62,663 bases of DNA from Candidatus Omnitrophota bacterium (GCA_041653595.1 JBAZFB010000008.1:1-62663), one strand, 5' to 3'; counted from the stretch's first letter, positions 48,114 to 56,415 are shown. Program-made: numbers and translations. Notes: generated from the letters alone by a model not told the origin.

Positions 48114-48525
48114 AATCTCCCTCCGGTTTTCTGCGGAAACCCTTCTTCTCCGAATGTATCTTCTTCGCGGCAAGCATCTTCTCCTTCGCCCGCCTCGACC
48201 TCCTGCGCTTCTGCCTCCTTATCTTTTCTATCTTCCTCCTCTCCTCGGAGGCCCTGCCGAGCGCCATGGCTTCTATCTTATTTACCAATATCCTGCGCGC
48301 GAGGAAGCGGTTCAATGCCTGGGAACGCTCCTGCCCGCATTTGACCTCTATGCCCGTGGGTATGTGCTTGAGATAGACGGCGGTCGAGACTTTATTGACA
48401 TTCTGCCCGCCCGGCCCGCTTGAACGGATGAACGACTCGACGATGTCGCTCTCGCGCACCCCGAGCCGCCCCATCTTCTCTTTAAGGGCGCGTTCCTTTG
48501 ATAAGTTTACGTTATAATCTGCCAT
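48106..48525 (-). CDS. Class I release-factor-like GGQ protein (ArfB/C12orf65 type)
   Basis: This 139-residue protein has the peptidyl-tRNA hydrolysis motif in S-S-G-P-G-G-Q-N-V-N-K near residue 37, followed by TGIEVKCGQERSQALNR. The tail is very basic (RRQKRRRSRRAKEK), as in proteins that enter an empty ribosomal A-site. Codon-recognition domains of RF1/RF2 are absent. It probably rescues stalled ribosomes. It lies 10 bp after the permease gene. Confidence 0.85.
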   Translation of the reverse strand: MADYNVNLSKERALKEKMGRLGVRESDIVESFIRSSGPGGQNVNKVSTAVYLKHIPTGIEVKCGQERSQALNRFLARRILVNKIEAMALGRASEERRKIEKIRRQKRRRSRRAKEKMLAAKKIHSEKKGFRRKPEGDYE

Positions 48526-48535
48526 GCGTCAAAAT

Positions 48536-49453
48536 TTATTTTATCACAAAATTGAAAAGATAGCCCGTAAGCATTATCCCTGCTCCTACCACCCCTGCGA
48601 AGACCAAAATGAGCCTCGTCTTCATCACTTTCCTTAATATCACGAATTCCGGGAGCGAAAGCCCGGTCACCGCCATCATGAAAGCAAGCGTCGTGCCCAT
48701 CGCCATCCCTTTTTCCGTGAGCGCGCTGACGAGCGGGATGATCCCTGCGGCGTTTGAGTATAGTGGTATGCCGATAGCTACCGCCAGAGGCACCGCGTAC
48801 CATTTGCCGGCCCCGGCGTATTTAGCGAGGAAATCCACCGGCACATAGCCGTGTATCCACGCGCCCGCGCCTATGCCGATCACGACATAAGGCCAGACGC
48901 TCTTGATGATGAAGACGACGTATGTCTTCGCGTATCTTATCCTGTCAGGCCACGTAAGCTCTATCCCCTCGGTCAGCGGATTTGACTTCCCATTTAATTC
49001 GAGTTTTTCCAGGAACCTCTCCATCTTCATCGCGCCTATCGCCAGGCCCGCAACTATCGCGATCGCCATGCCGCTGGCGATATACAACAGCGCGACCTTC
49101 CAGCCGAACATCCCGAGGAGCATTATAAGCGCGACCTCGTTTATCATGGGCGAGGCGACCAGGAACGTAAATGTCACGCCCAGAGGGACGCCCGCCTCGA
49201 CAAACCCGAGGAAAAGCGGTATCGCGCTGCACGTGCAGAAAGGCGTGAATATGCCAAGCACCGCCGCGAGGACGTGCCCCTTAAACCTGTTGTTATGCGA
49301 GAGTATCTTTCTTGTTTTTTCGGGCGGGAGGAACGAACGGATTATCGAGACTATAAAGATGATGACGGCAAGCAGGAGGAATATCTTTATCGTATCGTAG
49401 ACGAAAAAATTTACGGCTTCGTTCAGGCGCGGGTTCCCGCTGAATATATCCAT
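48536..49453 (-). CDS. Permease (DUF318/ArsP family)
   Basis: This 305-residue protein has about eight membrane helices in two related halves. The diagnostic segment is F-C-T-C-S-A-I-P-L-F-L-G-F near residue 77 followed by GVTFTFLVASPMINEVAL. The second half has G-I-P-L-Y-S-N-A-A-G-I-I-P near residue 229. The family includes ArsP (organoarsenical efflux), but many members have unknown substrates, and no arsenic gene is nearby. Confidence 0.83.
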   Translation of the reverse strand: MDIFSGNPRLNEAVNFFVYDTIKIFLLLAVIIFIVSIIRSFLPPEKTRKILSHNNRFKGHVLAAVLGIFTPFCTCSAIPLFLGFVEAGVPLGVTFTFLVASPMINEVALIMLLGMFGWKVALLYIASGMAIAIVAGLAIGAMKMERFLEKLELNGKSNPLTEGIELTWPDRIRYAKTYVVFIIKSVWPYVVIGIGAGAWIHGYVPVDFLAKYAGAGKWYAVPLAVAIGIPLYSNAAGIIPLVSALTEKGMAMGTTLAFMMAVTGLSLPEFVILRKVMKTRLILVFAGVVGAGIMLTGYLFNFVIK

Positions 49454-49506
49454 TTTATTTAAAACCCGGATTTGAAGTGACCGTGAGGACGTGTCCGCGC
49501 ATGACG

Positions 49507-49911
49507 CTAGTTGACTACGACGTCAACCTGAAAGATCTTTAACGGCGCGATCTTCTTCTCCCACGACCGGTGATAGGCAAGCTTGAGCATCGTCTTTCCC
49601 GGGCCCGCCGCCTTAAAGCGCAGGGTGACCTTTCCCGGCGCGCCTATGAGGTTCGTATCGGACTTGAATTTCACGGCGCTCTCGACCTGTTTCAGCACGG
49701 ACGTATTTACCGAGACGATCTCCCACGTATAGCCCGTGGTCGGATTCCCGGGAAGCTCGACTATGAGGGTGTTCCCGGCCGTGAGCTCTACCAGCTTTCC
49801 GTTATCTTTCTCGATTATCTTCTTCGATTCCATGGAACGGTCTACCGCGCATCCGGAGAGGAAGAACGCGGCGATCAATACGAGGGCGGAACTCCTTTTA
49901 AGGCTTACCAT
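49507..49911 (-). CDS. Chagasin-family (I42) protease-inhibitor lipoprotein
   Basis: This 134-residue protein has a lipoprotein signal with lipobox L-S-G-C (cysteine ~21). The mature domain shows the I42 hallmarks: N-P-T-T-G-Y-T-W near residue 56 and the G-x-x-G-x-x-x-x-x-F-x-A-x-x-P-G stretch ending in L-A-Y-H-R-S-W-E near residue 112. Family members inhibit papain-like cysteine proteases through these loops. It should sit in the outer or inner membrane facing the periplasm. It is part of a run of small exported proteins. Confidence 0.88.
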   Translation of the reverse strand: MVSLKRSSALVLIAAFFLSGCAVDRSMESKKIIEKDNGKLVELTAGNTLIVELPGNPTTGYTWEIVSVNTSVLKQVESAVKFKSDTNLIGAPGKVTLRFKAAGPGKTMLKLAYHRSWEKKIAPLKIFQVDVVVN

Positions 49912-49923
49912 TTGACCTCCGTT

Positions 49924-50277
49924 TTACGGTGACGGCGTGGTGTCTTCGAGGCTTATGAGCGTGCCTGTCCCGTCGGGATTCTCGTAATACCTGACGGTGA
50001 CGGCGTCATCTATCTGCAGTTCCGAAAAATCTATCGCTTCCGCGCCCTTCCTTATGACCGCGTTATCGGGCACGGCAAGGACCAGCTCGCGGTAGCTGTT
50101 ATCCTGGCCGTTCAGCCATTTGACGACCATCTTTGACCCGGCCCAGTCCAGGTCGAAGATCGTCCCGTCGACGGCCTTGACTTCGCGAAGCTCTCCCTGC
50201 TCCTGTTGGCAATAGCAGGGCGCGGCTGCGACGGTCCCCAGGACCGCGATCAAAAGCGTAACGATTATTTTTGTCAT
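49924..50277 (-). CDS. Small exported beta-rich protein of unknown function
   Basis: This 117-residue protein has a signal peptide (IIVTLLIAVLGTVAAAPCYC). The mature part is beta-rich with the pattern KAVDGTIFDLDWAGSKMVVKW, then VPDNAVIRKG, then L-Q-I-D-D-A-V-T-V-R-Y-Y, resembling small OB-like exported domains. I do not recognise a named family. It lies 12 bp from its neighbours on both sides in the exported-protein run. Confidence 0.65.
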   Translation of the reverse strand: MTKIIVTLLIAVLGTVAAAPCYCQQEQGELREVKAVDGTIFDLDWAGSKMVVKWLNGQDNSYRELVLAVPDNAVIRKGAEAIDFSELQIDDAVTVRYYENPDGTGTLISLEDTTPSP

Positions 50278-50288
50278 CCCATCTTCCC

Positions 50289-50654
50289 TTATTCTATGAC
50301 GGTTATCCGGTCGAGCGCGCCGCTATCGTCGAAGAAGAGGCGTATCTTCGGCTTGTTTAAGAGGTCTGTCGTGCCGGGCCTGTAGACCCATATCTGCCTC
50401 TTGCTCGCCGCCTCGGTCACAATGGCCACAGGCTCTCCGTATTTCAAGACCGCGGCCTGCTTGACGCCCTTCTTTATCTCGCCTTTGGTGACAGCTTCTT
50501 TTACCAGGCCGTAAACAGCGGTCTCTTTGTCATAATCGCGCTGTATATCGTCCATGCTCTTCCCGACCTGCATAAGTGTCCCTATGCCGTCGGCGGCTGA
50601 CGTGAACGGCGCCAAAATTATCGCCAAAGCCAAAAGATATATATATTTTTTCAT
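50289..50654 (-). CDS. Small exported protein of unknown function
   Basis: This 121-residue protein has a signal peptide (YLLALAIILAPFTSA). The mature part has a helical half (MDDIQRDYDKETAVYGLVKEAVTKGE) and a beta half (LKYGEPVAIVTE, RQIWVYRPGT, KIRLFFDDSGALDRITVIE). The Y-G-E-P ... W-V-Y ... L-F-F-D layout recalls the BamE/SmpA fold, but this is only a resemblance. It starts 4 bp after the cache-domain gene. Confidence 0.62.
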   Translation of the reverse strand: MKKYIYLLALAIILAPFTSAADGIGTLMQVGKSMDDIQRDYDKETAVYGLVKEAVTKGEIKKGVKQAAVLKYGEPVAIVTEAASKRQIWVYRPGTTDLLNKPKIRLFFDDSGALDRITVIE

Positions 50655-50658
50655 AGTC

Positions 50659-51900
50659 TCAGTCCGGATAATAACCCGTGCCTACGACCCACCCGAAAGG
50701 CTTGAAGAGAAGGCTGTAACCCCTCTTTTTCAAGGGTTCGGTCGAGCCGGGCTTCGGGAACCAGTAATCGGTATAACCGCCGCCCGGCTGCTTGCCGTGC
50801 GTGATTATCTCGCGGACATAATTTACGCCGTTTATGTTCGCGTCAAGGCGGTTCTTGCCTTCGACTTTCTTGTCACCGTAGAGGACGACGTTTACGCCCG
50901 CGACCGTATCCGCCCAGAAATACCCCTTGCCGTCATCGCCGTAGCGCATCTCCCTCAACAGGTTCGCGCCCGTCTCCTTCGCCTGGTCAAGGGTCATGTT
51001 ATCCTTCTGCGCCCTGTCATATACCGCTTGGAGCATGCTGACCGCCTGCTGCGTGGCGTTCTTTATGACCGCATCCTGTTTATCGTTCGCCGAGAACTCT
51101 TTTGTCGCCACGACCAGCCGCCACTCGGTGCCGTGCAGGGCAATGGTAGTCCAGACCGCATTCTTCTTGACGGGTTTAGTGGTCCCCAGGTCGTAAAAAT
51201 TGTACGAGCCCGAACCTGTCCTGTCCGCGGTGATCTTCCTGCCGAGCGCTACCGTATCCGGGAACGGCTCATAAAGAGGGTCGCTGAATAACATCCTTCC
51301 TATCTGATCCGGGTCCGGATCATAAAGAATGCGCCCGTCCTTCTGCATCACCCATATATACAGGGACGGGTCATTCGTCACCGACTTTATCACAGCCGAA
51401 AGCAGGTCTTCCGGTTTAAAAAGCAGGCTGACCGACCCGGCGAAATCCCCCCTGGCAGAAAAGACCGGCTCTTCTATGTCCGAGGCGTAAAAACCCTCGA
51501 CCGATTTGAATGCGTCGCCCATGACAGGCCTGCGGGTCTTCTGGAGGCGGATCATCTGTTCCTGGCCGCTAACGTCGGAACCTTCGTATTTTTTGTATTC
51601 CCCCGGTTCGACGATCATCATTATCCCCTTGGCGTCGATGAACGAGCAATCGACCGTATAAGGGCTCGATGCGGAGAGGCCGGCGATCGCCTTGCGCGCG
51701 TAATCGCCTCCGGCGCCTTCCTTCTGGACCTCCCTGGCGGCGAAAGCGGCGTCGGAATCCATTTTAGCGAGAGTATCGTTTATCTTGTCCTGGAGTTTCA
51801 GGATGATATTCAGTGAAACGTCATTCTCTGCGGCCTGCGCGGCGGCAACAGTGAGAATAAAGGCAAGGATAAAACTATATATCGATATCTTCTTTTTCAT
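50659..51900 (-). CDS. Free-standing double Cache-domain exported protein
   Basis: This 413-residue protein has an N-terminal signal or anchor (YSFILAFILTVAAAQA). A first Cache-like sensor region covers residues ~30-280 (TNDPSLYIWVMQKDGRILYDPDPDQIG). A second, Cache type 2-like region covers ~285-413 (LLREMRYGDDGKGYFWADT, Y-W-F-P-K-P-G-S, PFGWVVGTGYYPD). Such domains bind small ligands in chemoreceptors and kinases, but here no signalling domain follows. It might act as a periplasmic binding partner. Two small exported proteins follow. Confidence 0.78.
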   Translation of the reverse strand: MKKKISIYSFILAFILTVAAAQAAENDVSLNIILKLQDKINDTLAKMDSDAAFAAREVQKEGAGGDYARKAIAGLSASSPYTVDCSFIDAKGIMMIVEPGEYKKYEGSDVSGQEQMIRLQKTRRPVMGDAFKSVEGFYASDIEEPVFSARGDFAGSVSLLFKPEDLLSAVIKSVTNDPSLYIWVMQKDGRILYDPDPDQIGRMLFSDPLYEPFPDTVALGRKITADRTGSGSYNFYDLGTTKPVKKNAVWTTIALHGTEWRLVVATKEFSANDKQDAVIKNATQQAVSMLQAVYDRAQKDNMTLDQAKETGANLLREMRYGDDGKGYFWADTVAGVNVVLYGDKKVEGKNRLDANINGVNYVREIITHGKQPGGGYTDYWFPKPGSTEPLKKRGYSLLFKPFGWVVGTGYYPD

Positions 51901-51921
51901 TTTTTCCTCCGGGATAAAAGA

Positions 51922-51950
51922 AGTTTACCACCGTCGAAATGGATAGTCAA
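51922..51950 (-). promoter_or_regulatory. Promoter of the Cache-protein gene
   Basis: TTGACT (51945-51950) and TAAACT (51922-51927) are 17 bp apart on the minus strand with a TG extension before the -10. GGAGG follows before the ATG at 51900. Confidence 0.6.
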
Positions 51951-51951
51951 T

Positions 51952-51971
51952 GGTAGAGCGGGATCTCTACC
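51952..51971 (-). terminator. Hairpin after metallopeptidase gene
   Basis: GGTAGAG and CTCTACC (51952-51958, 51965-51971) form a 7-bp stem just after the stop codon and directly before the next promoter. No T run follows, so termination is only possible. Confidence 0.35.
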
Positions 51972-51972
51972 G

Positions 51973-52341
51973 CTAATAAGTGCCCGACCTCTTCATGTGC
52001 TCGTCAGAGATGCCGAAATGATGCGCGAACTCGTGGATGACCGTGCGCCTGACCGCCTCTTTTATGTCGTCATCCGTGCGGCAGACGCGCTCGATGTTAT
52101 TTTTGAATATCGTTATCTTGTCGGGAAGGACATTGCCGTAATAATGCATCCTTTTGGAGAGCGGCACGCCCTGGTAGAGCCCCATCAGGTAACCGTCTTC
52201 GTTCGAACCACCGGCCTTTTTGTGCTCCGCAGTTGGTTCATCCTCGATGACGACGCCGACATTCTCGAGTTTCTGTTTTATGTCTTCGGGCAGGCTCTCG
52301 ACCGCCGCGACGACAAGGGCCTCGAAGGATCTCGCGTCCAT
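51973..52341 (-). CDS. Small zincin-like metallopeptidase (Zincin_1 type)
   Basis: This 122-residue protein has the zinc motif H-E-F-A-H-H-F-G-I-S-D-E-H near residue 103, matching the H-E-x-x-H-x-x-G-x-x-D-E-H pattern of the short minimal metalloprotease family. It has no signal peptide, so it is probably cytoplasmic. Upstream are an N-terminal helix (LPEDIKQKLENVGVVIED) and G-L-Y-Q-G-V-P. The substrate is unknown. It lies 5 bp after the coiled-coil protein gene. Confidence 0.82.
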   Translation of the reverse strand: MDARSFEALVVAAVESLPEDIKQKLENVGVVIEDEPTAEHKKAGGSNEDGYLMGLYQGVPLSKRMHYYGNVLPDKITIFKNNIERVCRTDDDIKEAVRRTVIHEFAHHFGISDEHMKRSGTY

Positions 52342-52346
52342 ATCGC

Positions 52347-52754
52347 TTATTTAGCGCTCTCTTTTTGGCTCATTGCCTTCAATTCATCCAATTCTTTCTT
52401 AAGCTCGTTGATCGATTTTGCCGTCTCCTTCGCGAGCTCGTTGAGCGCTTCGGCCAGCTTATCGAGGCGCGCCTCCAATTCGTCAAATCTCCTCGCCGTA
52501 TACGAATCCAAGCCCTCGGTGACGACCGTCCCGTCCATTTTGTAGACCCTCATCCCTTGCGGCACCATCAGGTCCATCCCGCCGATCGTTATCGTCTGCA
52601 TTCCGGGGTTGCCGGACGGCGCGCCGGTAATGGGCCGCGTCTTGTAAAAATCATATGTCCCTACATGCTTGGAATCATAGCTTTCCTGGGCATGAACATA
52701 TCCCGCCGGCAAGACCAAAAATAAAACCGCGGCGAACGCGTATATTGATCTCAT
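52347..52754 (-). CDS. Exported coiled-coil protein of unknown function
   Basis: This 135-residue protein has a signal peptide (YAFAAVLFLVLPAGYVHA), a middle part with GNPGMQTITIGGMDLMVPQG, and a long charged helix (residues ~85-135) of heptad type (RLDKLAEALNELAKETAKSINELKKEL). It could be a periplasmic trimer or adaptor. The start at 52754 follows GGAGAGG; the ATG overlaps the preceding membrane-protein gene by 4 bp. No family recognised. Confidence 0.68.
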   Translation of the reverse strand: MRSIYAFAAVLFLVLPAGYVHAQESYDSKHVGTYDFYKTRPITGAPSGNPGMQTITIGGMDLMVPQGMRVYKMDGTVVTEGLDSYTARRFDELEARLDKLAEALNELAKETAKSINELKKELDELKAMSQKESAK

Positions 52755-53491
52755 TTGGCCTCTCCTTGAGGATGCCCCTGAGGGTGCATCTGCGGATGCA
52801 GTTTCTTCCATCTGTCGAGGAACAGGAAATAGACGCCCGGGCCGAAGGAAAGGAGCATCACCGAGATCCCCAACGCTATGCCTATGAAAGTCGAAAATCC
52901 GGCGCAGCAATAATCCCTGCCCCTTACGATGACATGGGTCGGAACGGCGATGAGTAATTCAAGCGCGCTGCCGGCGAAAAGAGTCCGGCACTGTTTTTCA
53001 ATGAAGGCTTTCGGGTCGAGCCTCTGGCTCCACCTGTAGAAAATGAGCCCCCATATCAGCCATATGAGCAGGAAACTTGCCATTGTACAGCGCATGAGTA
53101 TCTTTTCAAATAACGGATTTTTCCCCGGCTCGACAGCCATCAACGACATCATGCCAACGGTTATCTCGGGCTGCCTGCTCAGCGTTTCGACGATCGCTCC
53201 CACGGCCGCCCACACCATAAAAGCCGCCAAAAATCCCGAGGCAACGACTGTAAAAATTATGGGGCCCTTTGTGACCAGCCGCTTGCTCTCCACTCTTACC
53301 GGTATTCCCAATAACGCCGCCTGACACACCAGCATTATTAGCAGCAAGACCCAATATCTCCACGACACTAATGCCGCTACCGCGTCGCTTAATCGCAGCT
53401 GCAGACGAAGGGCTATCGCGATGGTGGGGACGGTCAGGACGACCAGGATAGCGCCGTATAACAGGATTATGATTATCGCGAAGCGTTTCAT
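52751..53491 (-). CDS. Multi-pass membrane protein of unknown function
   Basis: This 246-residue protein has about six membrane helices. It has an R-D-Y-C-C-A-G-F segment near residue 193, possibly a metal or redox site, and a hydrophilic C-terminus with three H-P-Q units (HPQMHPQGHPQ). No named family is recognised. It overlaps both neighbours by 4 bp and so is coupled to the SemiSWEET gene and the coiled-coil gene. Confidence 0.68.
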   Translation of the reverse strand: MKRFAIIIILLYGAILVVLTVPTIAIALRLQLRLSDAVAALVSWRYWVLLLIMLVCQAALLGIPVRVESKRLVTKGPIIFTVVASGFLAAFMVWAAVGAIVETLSRQPEITVGMMSLMAVEPGKNPLFEKILMRCTMASFLLIWLIWGLIFYRWSQRLDPKAFIEKQCRTLFAGSALELLIAVPTHVIVRGRDYCCAGFSTFIGIALGISVMLLSFGPGVYFLFLDRWKKLHPQMHPQGHPQGEAK

Positions 53492-53754
53492 GCTTTGCCT
53501 CCCCTATTTTTGACCATCATCGCCAGGATATATACGCACGAAACAATTGTCACCGCGTTTGCAAATATTATCGGCAGATTATTTATCATAATACCATAAA
53601 TCAGCCACAAGAGTATGCCTATAGAAAAGAGGACATACATCGGCATCGACAGGTCGCGTGTATGGTGTGTCTTGTAGACCTTATACGCCTGCGGGAAGAA
53701 CGCGATCGTCGTGCATGCGGCGGCGAGGAGGCCGAGAAGGGTAATTCGGTCCAT
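53488..53754 (-). CDS. SemiSWEET-type sugar transporter
   Basis: This 88-residue protein has three membrane helices and the PQ motif in A-F-F-P-Q-A-Y-K-V-Y-K-T near residue 19, followed by R-D-L-S-M-P-M-Y. SemiSWEETs dimerise to form a sugar channel or carrier. A second conserved N lies in FANAVTIVSCVYIL. It is the first gene of the three-gene coupled set and lies at the left edge of the AT-rich island. Confidence 0.88.
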   Translation of the reverse strand: MDRITLLGLLAAACTTIAFFPQAYKVYKTHHTRDLSMPMYVLFSIGILLWLIYGIMINNLPIIFANAVTIVSCVYILAMMVKNRGGKA

Positions 53755-53868
53755 GTTATGCCTTTAGTGCCATTCTATTTTGTGGTGCCGTACAATTGAA
53801 GTAGGGGTGGCTCTTTGCGCCCGTCCACCAATGTCTTATGTCGGAAGATAAAACGGCTATATGTTCCA

Positions 53869-54894
53869 TTAATTTTTTGCCATTATTTTGTTCACATATT
53901 CTATAAAACCGATTGGAAGATACTTTACTGCCCCAAATAAGCTTTTATAATTATTGATAGCATAGCTACCCTTTGGTTGATCTACAAATGTTACTTTTGG
54001 TTTTCTTGTCGACTCATTGAACCCATTCAATAATAAACACCTAATTTCTACATCTGCTTCTGGCAGAGAATACCCAATAAAAATAATCTCATTTGCCTCT
54101 GATATGCGTTCTTTTGACATGGCCCACGTTTCTTTTAAGATCCTATTTTCGTAAATTTTAAATTTTGTTGGCGTTACTATCAATGGTTCGTATTCACTGG
54201 TACAATTCTCGTTTGAACAGCATAATCTATATTCACTCCCAAGATATTTTGCTACACCTTTCTCGCCTACCGTTATATCTATCTCATCGCACCTTGGGCA
54301 ATATAACCAGTTAAGCGAACCATGAATTTTTAAAAGCTTGATATCTCCCCTGTTTATTTCAAACATGGGGGAATGCCCAGCTCTCATTGTGCCATCAGAC
54401 CAAGTTACTGGAAATATGTTTTTTCTCAATCTAAATCCATAATTAATATTGCGCCGTCTCGCAAGAGCATTGTCAATAACGATGTCGTAATTAGTTGAAA
54501 CAATGACGTCTTCTTTATTGACATTCTCAGCAAATTTATCCGTAACGTCCGAATCAAGGTTTTCCAAGGATTCTTTTAAAACGGCGCAAATTATCTTTAT
54601 AATATTATTCCTGACTTTGATTAATCCATCATAATTATATAATCTTATAGTAATCAATTTAGTACGTAAATTATAATCTATAAAACTCAGTATATCTTCA
54701 AGCCTTGGCTTTGTACTTTTATTTCTATGAAATATCCTATCTATAAATAATTTTGTATCTTCAATTTCGCTTTTTACGTCAGGGTAATGTGTACTATTAT
54801 TAAGCGCCGTATTAAGTAAATTTTCATTTAATGGCGCTTTTAATGAAACTGCTACTGTCGCACCCGCTCCTAAAAAATATACTTTCTTGTCCAT
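53869..54894 (-). CDS. SIR2-like NAD-binding protein with zinc ribbon
   Basis: This 341-residue protein has the Rossmann start FLGAGAT (G9-T13), the SIR2 catalytic asparagine N135 in S-T-N-Y-D-I-V-I-D-N, the catalytic histidine H191 in K-I-H-G-S-L-N-W, then a zinc module with C199/C202 and C225-C226/C231, and G-Y-S-L-P-E-A-D near residue 274. This is the SIR2-like domain common in anti-phage NADases (Thoeris ThsA, DSR, SIR2-Ago types), but there is no fused SLOG or other module. It lies 65 bp after the TIR-like gene, and its codons are strongly AT-rich compared with neighbours. Defence function is inferred. Confidence 0.82.
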   Translation of the reverse strand: MDKKVYFLGAGATVAVSLKAPLNENLLNTALNNSTHYPDVKSEIEDTKLFIDRIFHRNKSTKPRLEDILSFIDYNLRTKLITIRLYNYDGLIKVRNNIIKIICAVLKESLENLDSDVTDKFAENVNKEDVIVSTNYDIVIDNALARRRNINYGFRLRKNIFPVTWSDGTMRAGHSPMFEINRGDIKLLKIHGSLNWLYCPRCDEIDITVGEKGVAKYLGSEYRLCCSNENCTSEYEPLIVTPTKFKIYENRILKETWAMSKERISEANEIIFIGYSLPEADVEIRCLLLNGFNESTRKPKVTFVDQPKGSYAINNYKSLFGAVKYLPIGFIEYVNKIMAKN

Positions 54895-54959
54895 TCTATC
54901 TTTCTGCTAATATTTAATACCGCCGTATGACTAAAGTGGGGCAGGCATGGTAACATTAG

Positions 54960-56186
54960 CTAAAATTTTTTATCTTTAATCCATTCGTCAATCTTAGATA
55001 AAGCTTCTTCACCAGTCTTAAATGTCGGGGGATTAGCAATTGTATATTTTATAAGCCCCTCTTTTTCTGTGCCTTCTTCATATAAAACCAAGGATGGAAT
55101 TTCTTTTCCTTGTTGAGATCTTAAGTATGCGGCTATCGCTATTTCTTGATTAATCCAAACTGAGGTATCGTACAAGCCATTAAGTTTGTGCCTTTTATGT
55201 AAAATAGCTATAAAGCCTGCGCAATCGTTAAGATTCTTAAATATATGAGAATTTAAATCTCTTAGATCATTGGCTGTTTCAGCTAAAAAAACTCCTATAT
55301 TATTTTTTTCCAAAAGGATTTTTACTTGTCCTCCCAGCTCTATCTCTTCGGGAGTTAACTGTCCACAAGCAACAAAGATAAGTCCTTTGCGGTCTTTAGC
55401 TATTATATCGTCATGAACTTCTATTTCTGGATCTCTGGGATGCTCTTTCCTGCTTTCAGTTTCGTATTCACGTATAGAATCTGGTAATCTTACCTCAAGA
55501 AATGGCGCCTTACGCAATACCGCAATGTTTGAATAAATTGTTCTATCGATTTCTTTTAGGACGGGAGAAGAGATGTTTCCTTGCCTTTTTATGCTTTCTT
55601 TGTCTATAATATCGCAAACAATTGCGGCTTTTAAGAAGCCTAGACATTTTGTACTTGCATTATCTATTTCGAAAGAATTATATTGTTCATAATGCGCTAT
55701 CGAATTATCAATGTATTTTTTCTCTTCTTTAATTTCTTTAAGTTCTAATCCTTGTCCTTTATGTTTTTCAATTGTTCTACTCAAAAAACCTACTAATTTT
55801 TTGAGACCCCTGTATATGATTTCATATACTGATTTTTCTAATTCTACTTTGGCTCTGTAATCCCGTGGCCAATCTCTTCTCTCATTCAGTATCTCACTAG
55901 AAATATCGAGCTTTGGCAAAAACCCTTCCTTCCCCAATGAGACATAAACCCTGAATTTAATGTTGTTCTCTAGCGTATAAAAATAGTCTGTTTCTGCATG
56001 TTTTTTTATGGCGACTTCAAAATCATCAATTATGTCACGTCCAAAAGTAATCTTGATATCCTGATCTTGAGCTTTTACGTAGAAATCGTAACCCAAACTG
56101 CCTTCTGAATGCATACAGGCAACAATAAATTCGCTATCTAGTCCATTGATAAATTTCTCTATATATTTTATAGCGTTTTCATTCAT
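54960..56186 (-). CDS. Protein with C-terminal TIR-like domain, N-terminal part unknown
   Basis: This 408-residue protein has residues ~1-260 of no recognised family (alpha-beta, with a helical stretch at ~115-200). Residues ~268-405 look TIR/deoxyribosyltransferase-like: GLIFVACGQLTPEE opens the sheet, then GVFLAETANDLRDL, DCAGFIAILH, and S-V-W-I-N-Q-E-I-A-I-A with W344 and E348. The W-x-x-x-E spacing matches the TIR catalytic helix (for example the W-V-H-K-E type in SARM1). It would be expected to process NAD. The ribosome site is weak. It is the first gene of the AT-rich pair, just after the tRNA terminator. Confidence 0.68.
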   Translation of the reverse strand: MNENAIKYIEKFINGLDSEFIVACMHSEGSLGYDFYVKAQDQDIKITFGRDIIDDFEVAIKKHAETDYFYTLENNIKFRVYVSLGKEGFLPKLDISSEILNERRDWPRDYRAKVELEKSVYEIIYRGLKKLVGFLSRTIEKHKGQGLELKEIKEEKKYIDNSIAHYEQYNSFEIDNASTKCLGFLKAAIVCDIIDKESIKRQGNISSPVLKEIDRTIYSNIAVLRKAPFLEVRLPDSIREYETESRKEHPRDPEIEVHDDIIAKDRKGLIFVACGQLTPEEIELGGQVKILLEKNNIGVFLAETANDLRDLNSHIFKNLNDCAGFIAILHKRHKLNGLYDTSVWINQEIAIAAYLRSQQGKEIPSLVLYEEGTEKEGLIKYTIANPPTFKTGEEALSKIDEWIKDKKF

Positions 56187-56251
56187 ATCTTATACCCAAA
56201 TAGTTATTAATTGTTTTTATTTCCTTAATGTCTATACTATACCGCTCAAAC

Positions 56252-56277
56252 AAAAAAGGCGTTAGTTTCCTAACGCC
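56252..56277 (-). terminator. Terminator after tRNA-Asp
   Basis: On the minus strand GGCGTTAG and CTAACGCC (56270-56277, 56258-56265) form an 8-bp stem with a 4-base loop, followed by six T. It separates the tRNA transcript from the island genes. Confidence 0.9.
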
Positions 56278-56333
56278 TTGGCTTCGTTCCTATTTGTGTA
56301 TTTTATCCATTTTTAAGACCTTCTGGTGAAAAA

Positions 56334-56412
56334 TGGCGGGCCCGACGAGATTTGAACTCGCGGTCTTCAGATCGACAATCTGACGTGCTAGACCAGACTG
56401 CACCACGGGCCC
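56334..56412 (-). tRNA. tRNA-Asp(GTC)
   Basis: Acceptor arms GGGCCCG and CGGGCCC pair, followed by G and encoded CCA (56334-56336). The anticodon loop TTGTCGA gives GTC. It lies beside the AT-rich island, a common integration setting, but no duplicated tRNA end was found inside the window. Confidence 0.95.
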
Positions 56413-56415
56413 GTC

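Noticed and set aside
53200..53280. Gly/Arg-rich minus-strand frames overlapping the membrane-protein gene
   Set aside because: They lie in other frames of a gene with clear membrane helices and coupled starts and stops.
53869..56186. Calling the SIR2/TIR pair a Thoeris system
   Set aside because: ThsA normally carries a SLOG domain after SIR2, and the TIR protein is usually short; neither fits here, so it is kept as Thoeris-like only.
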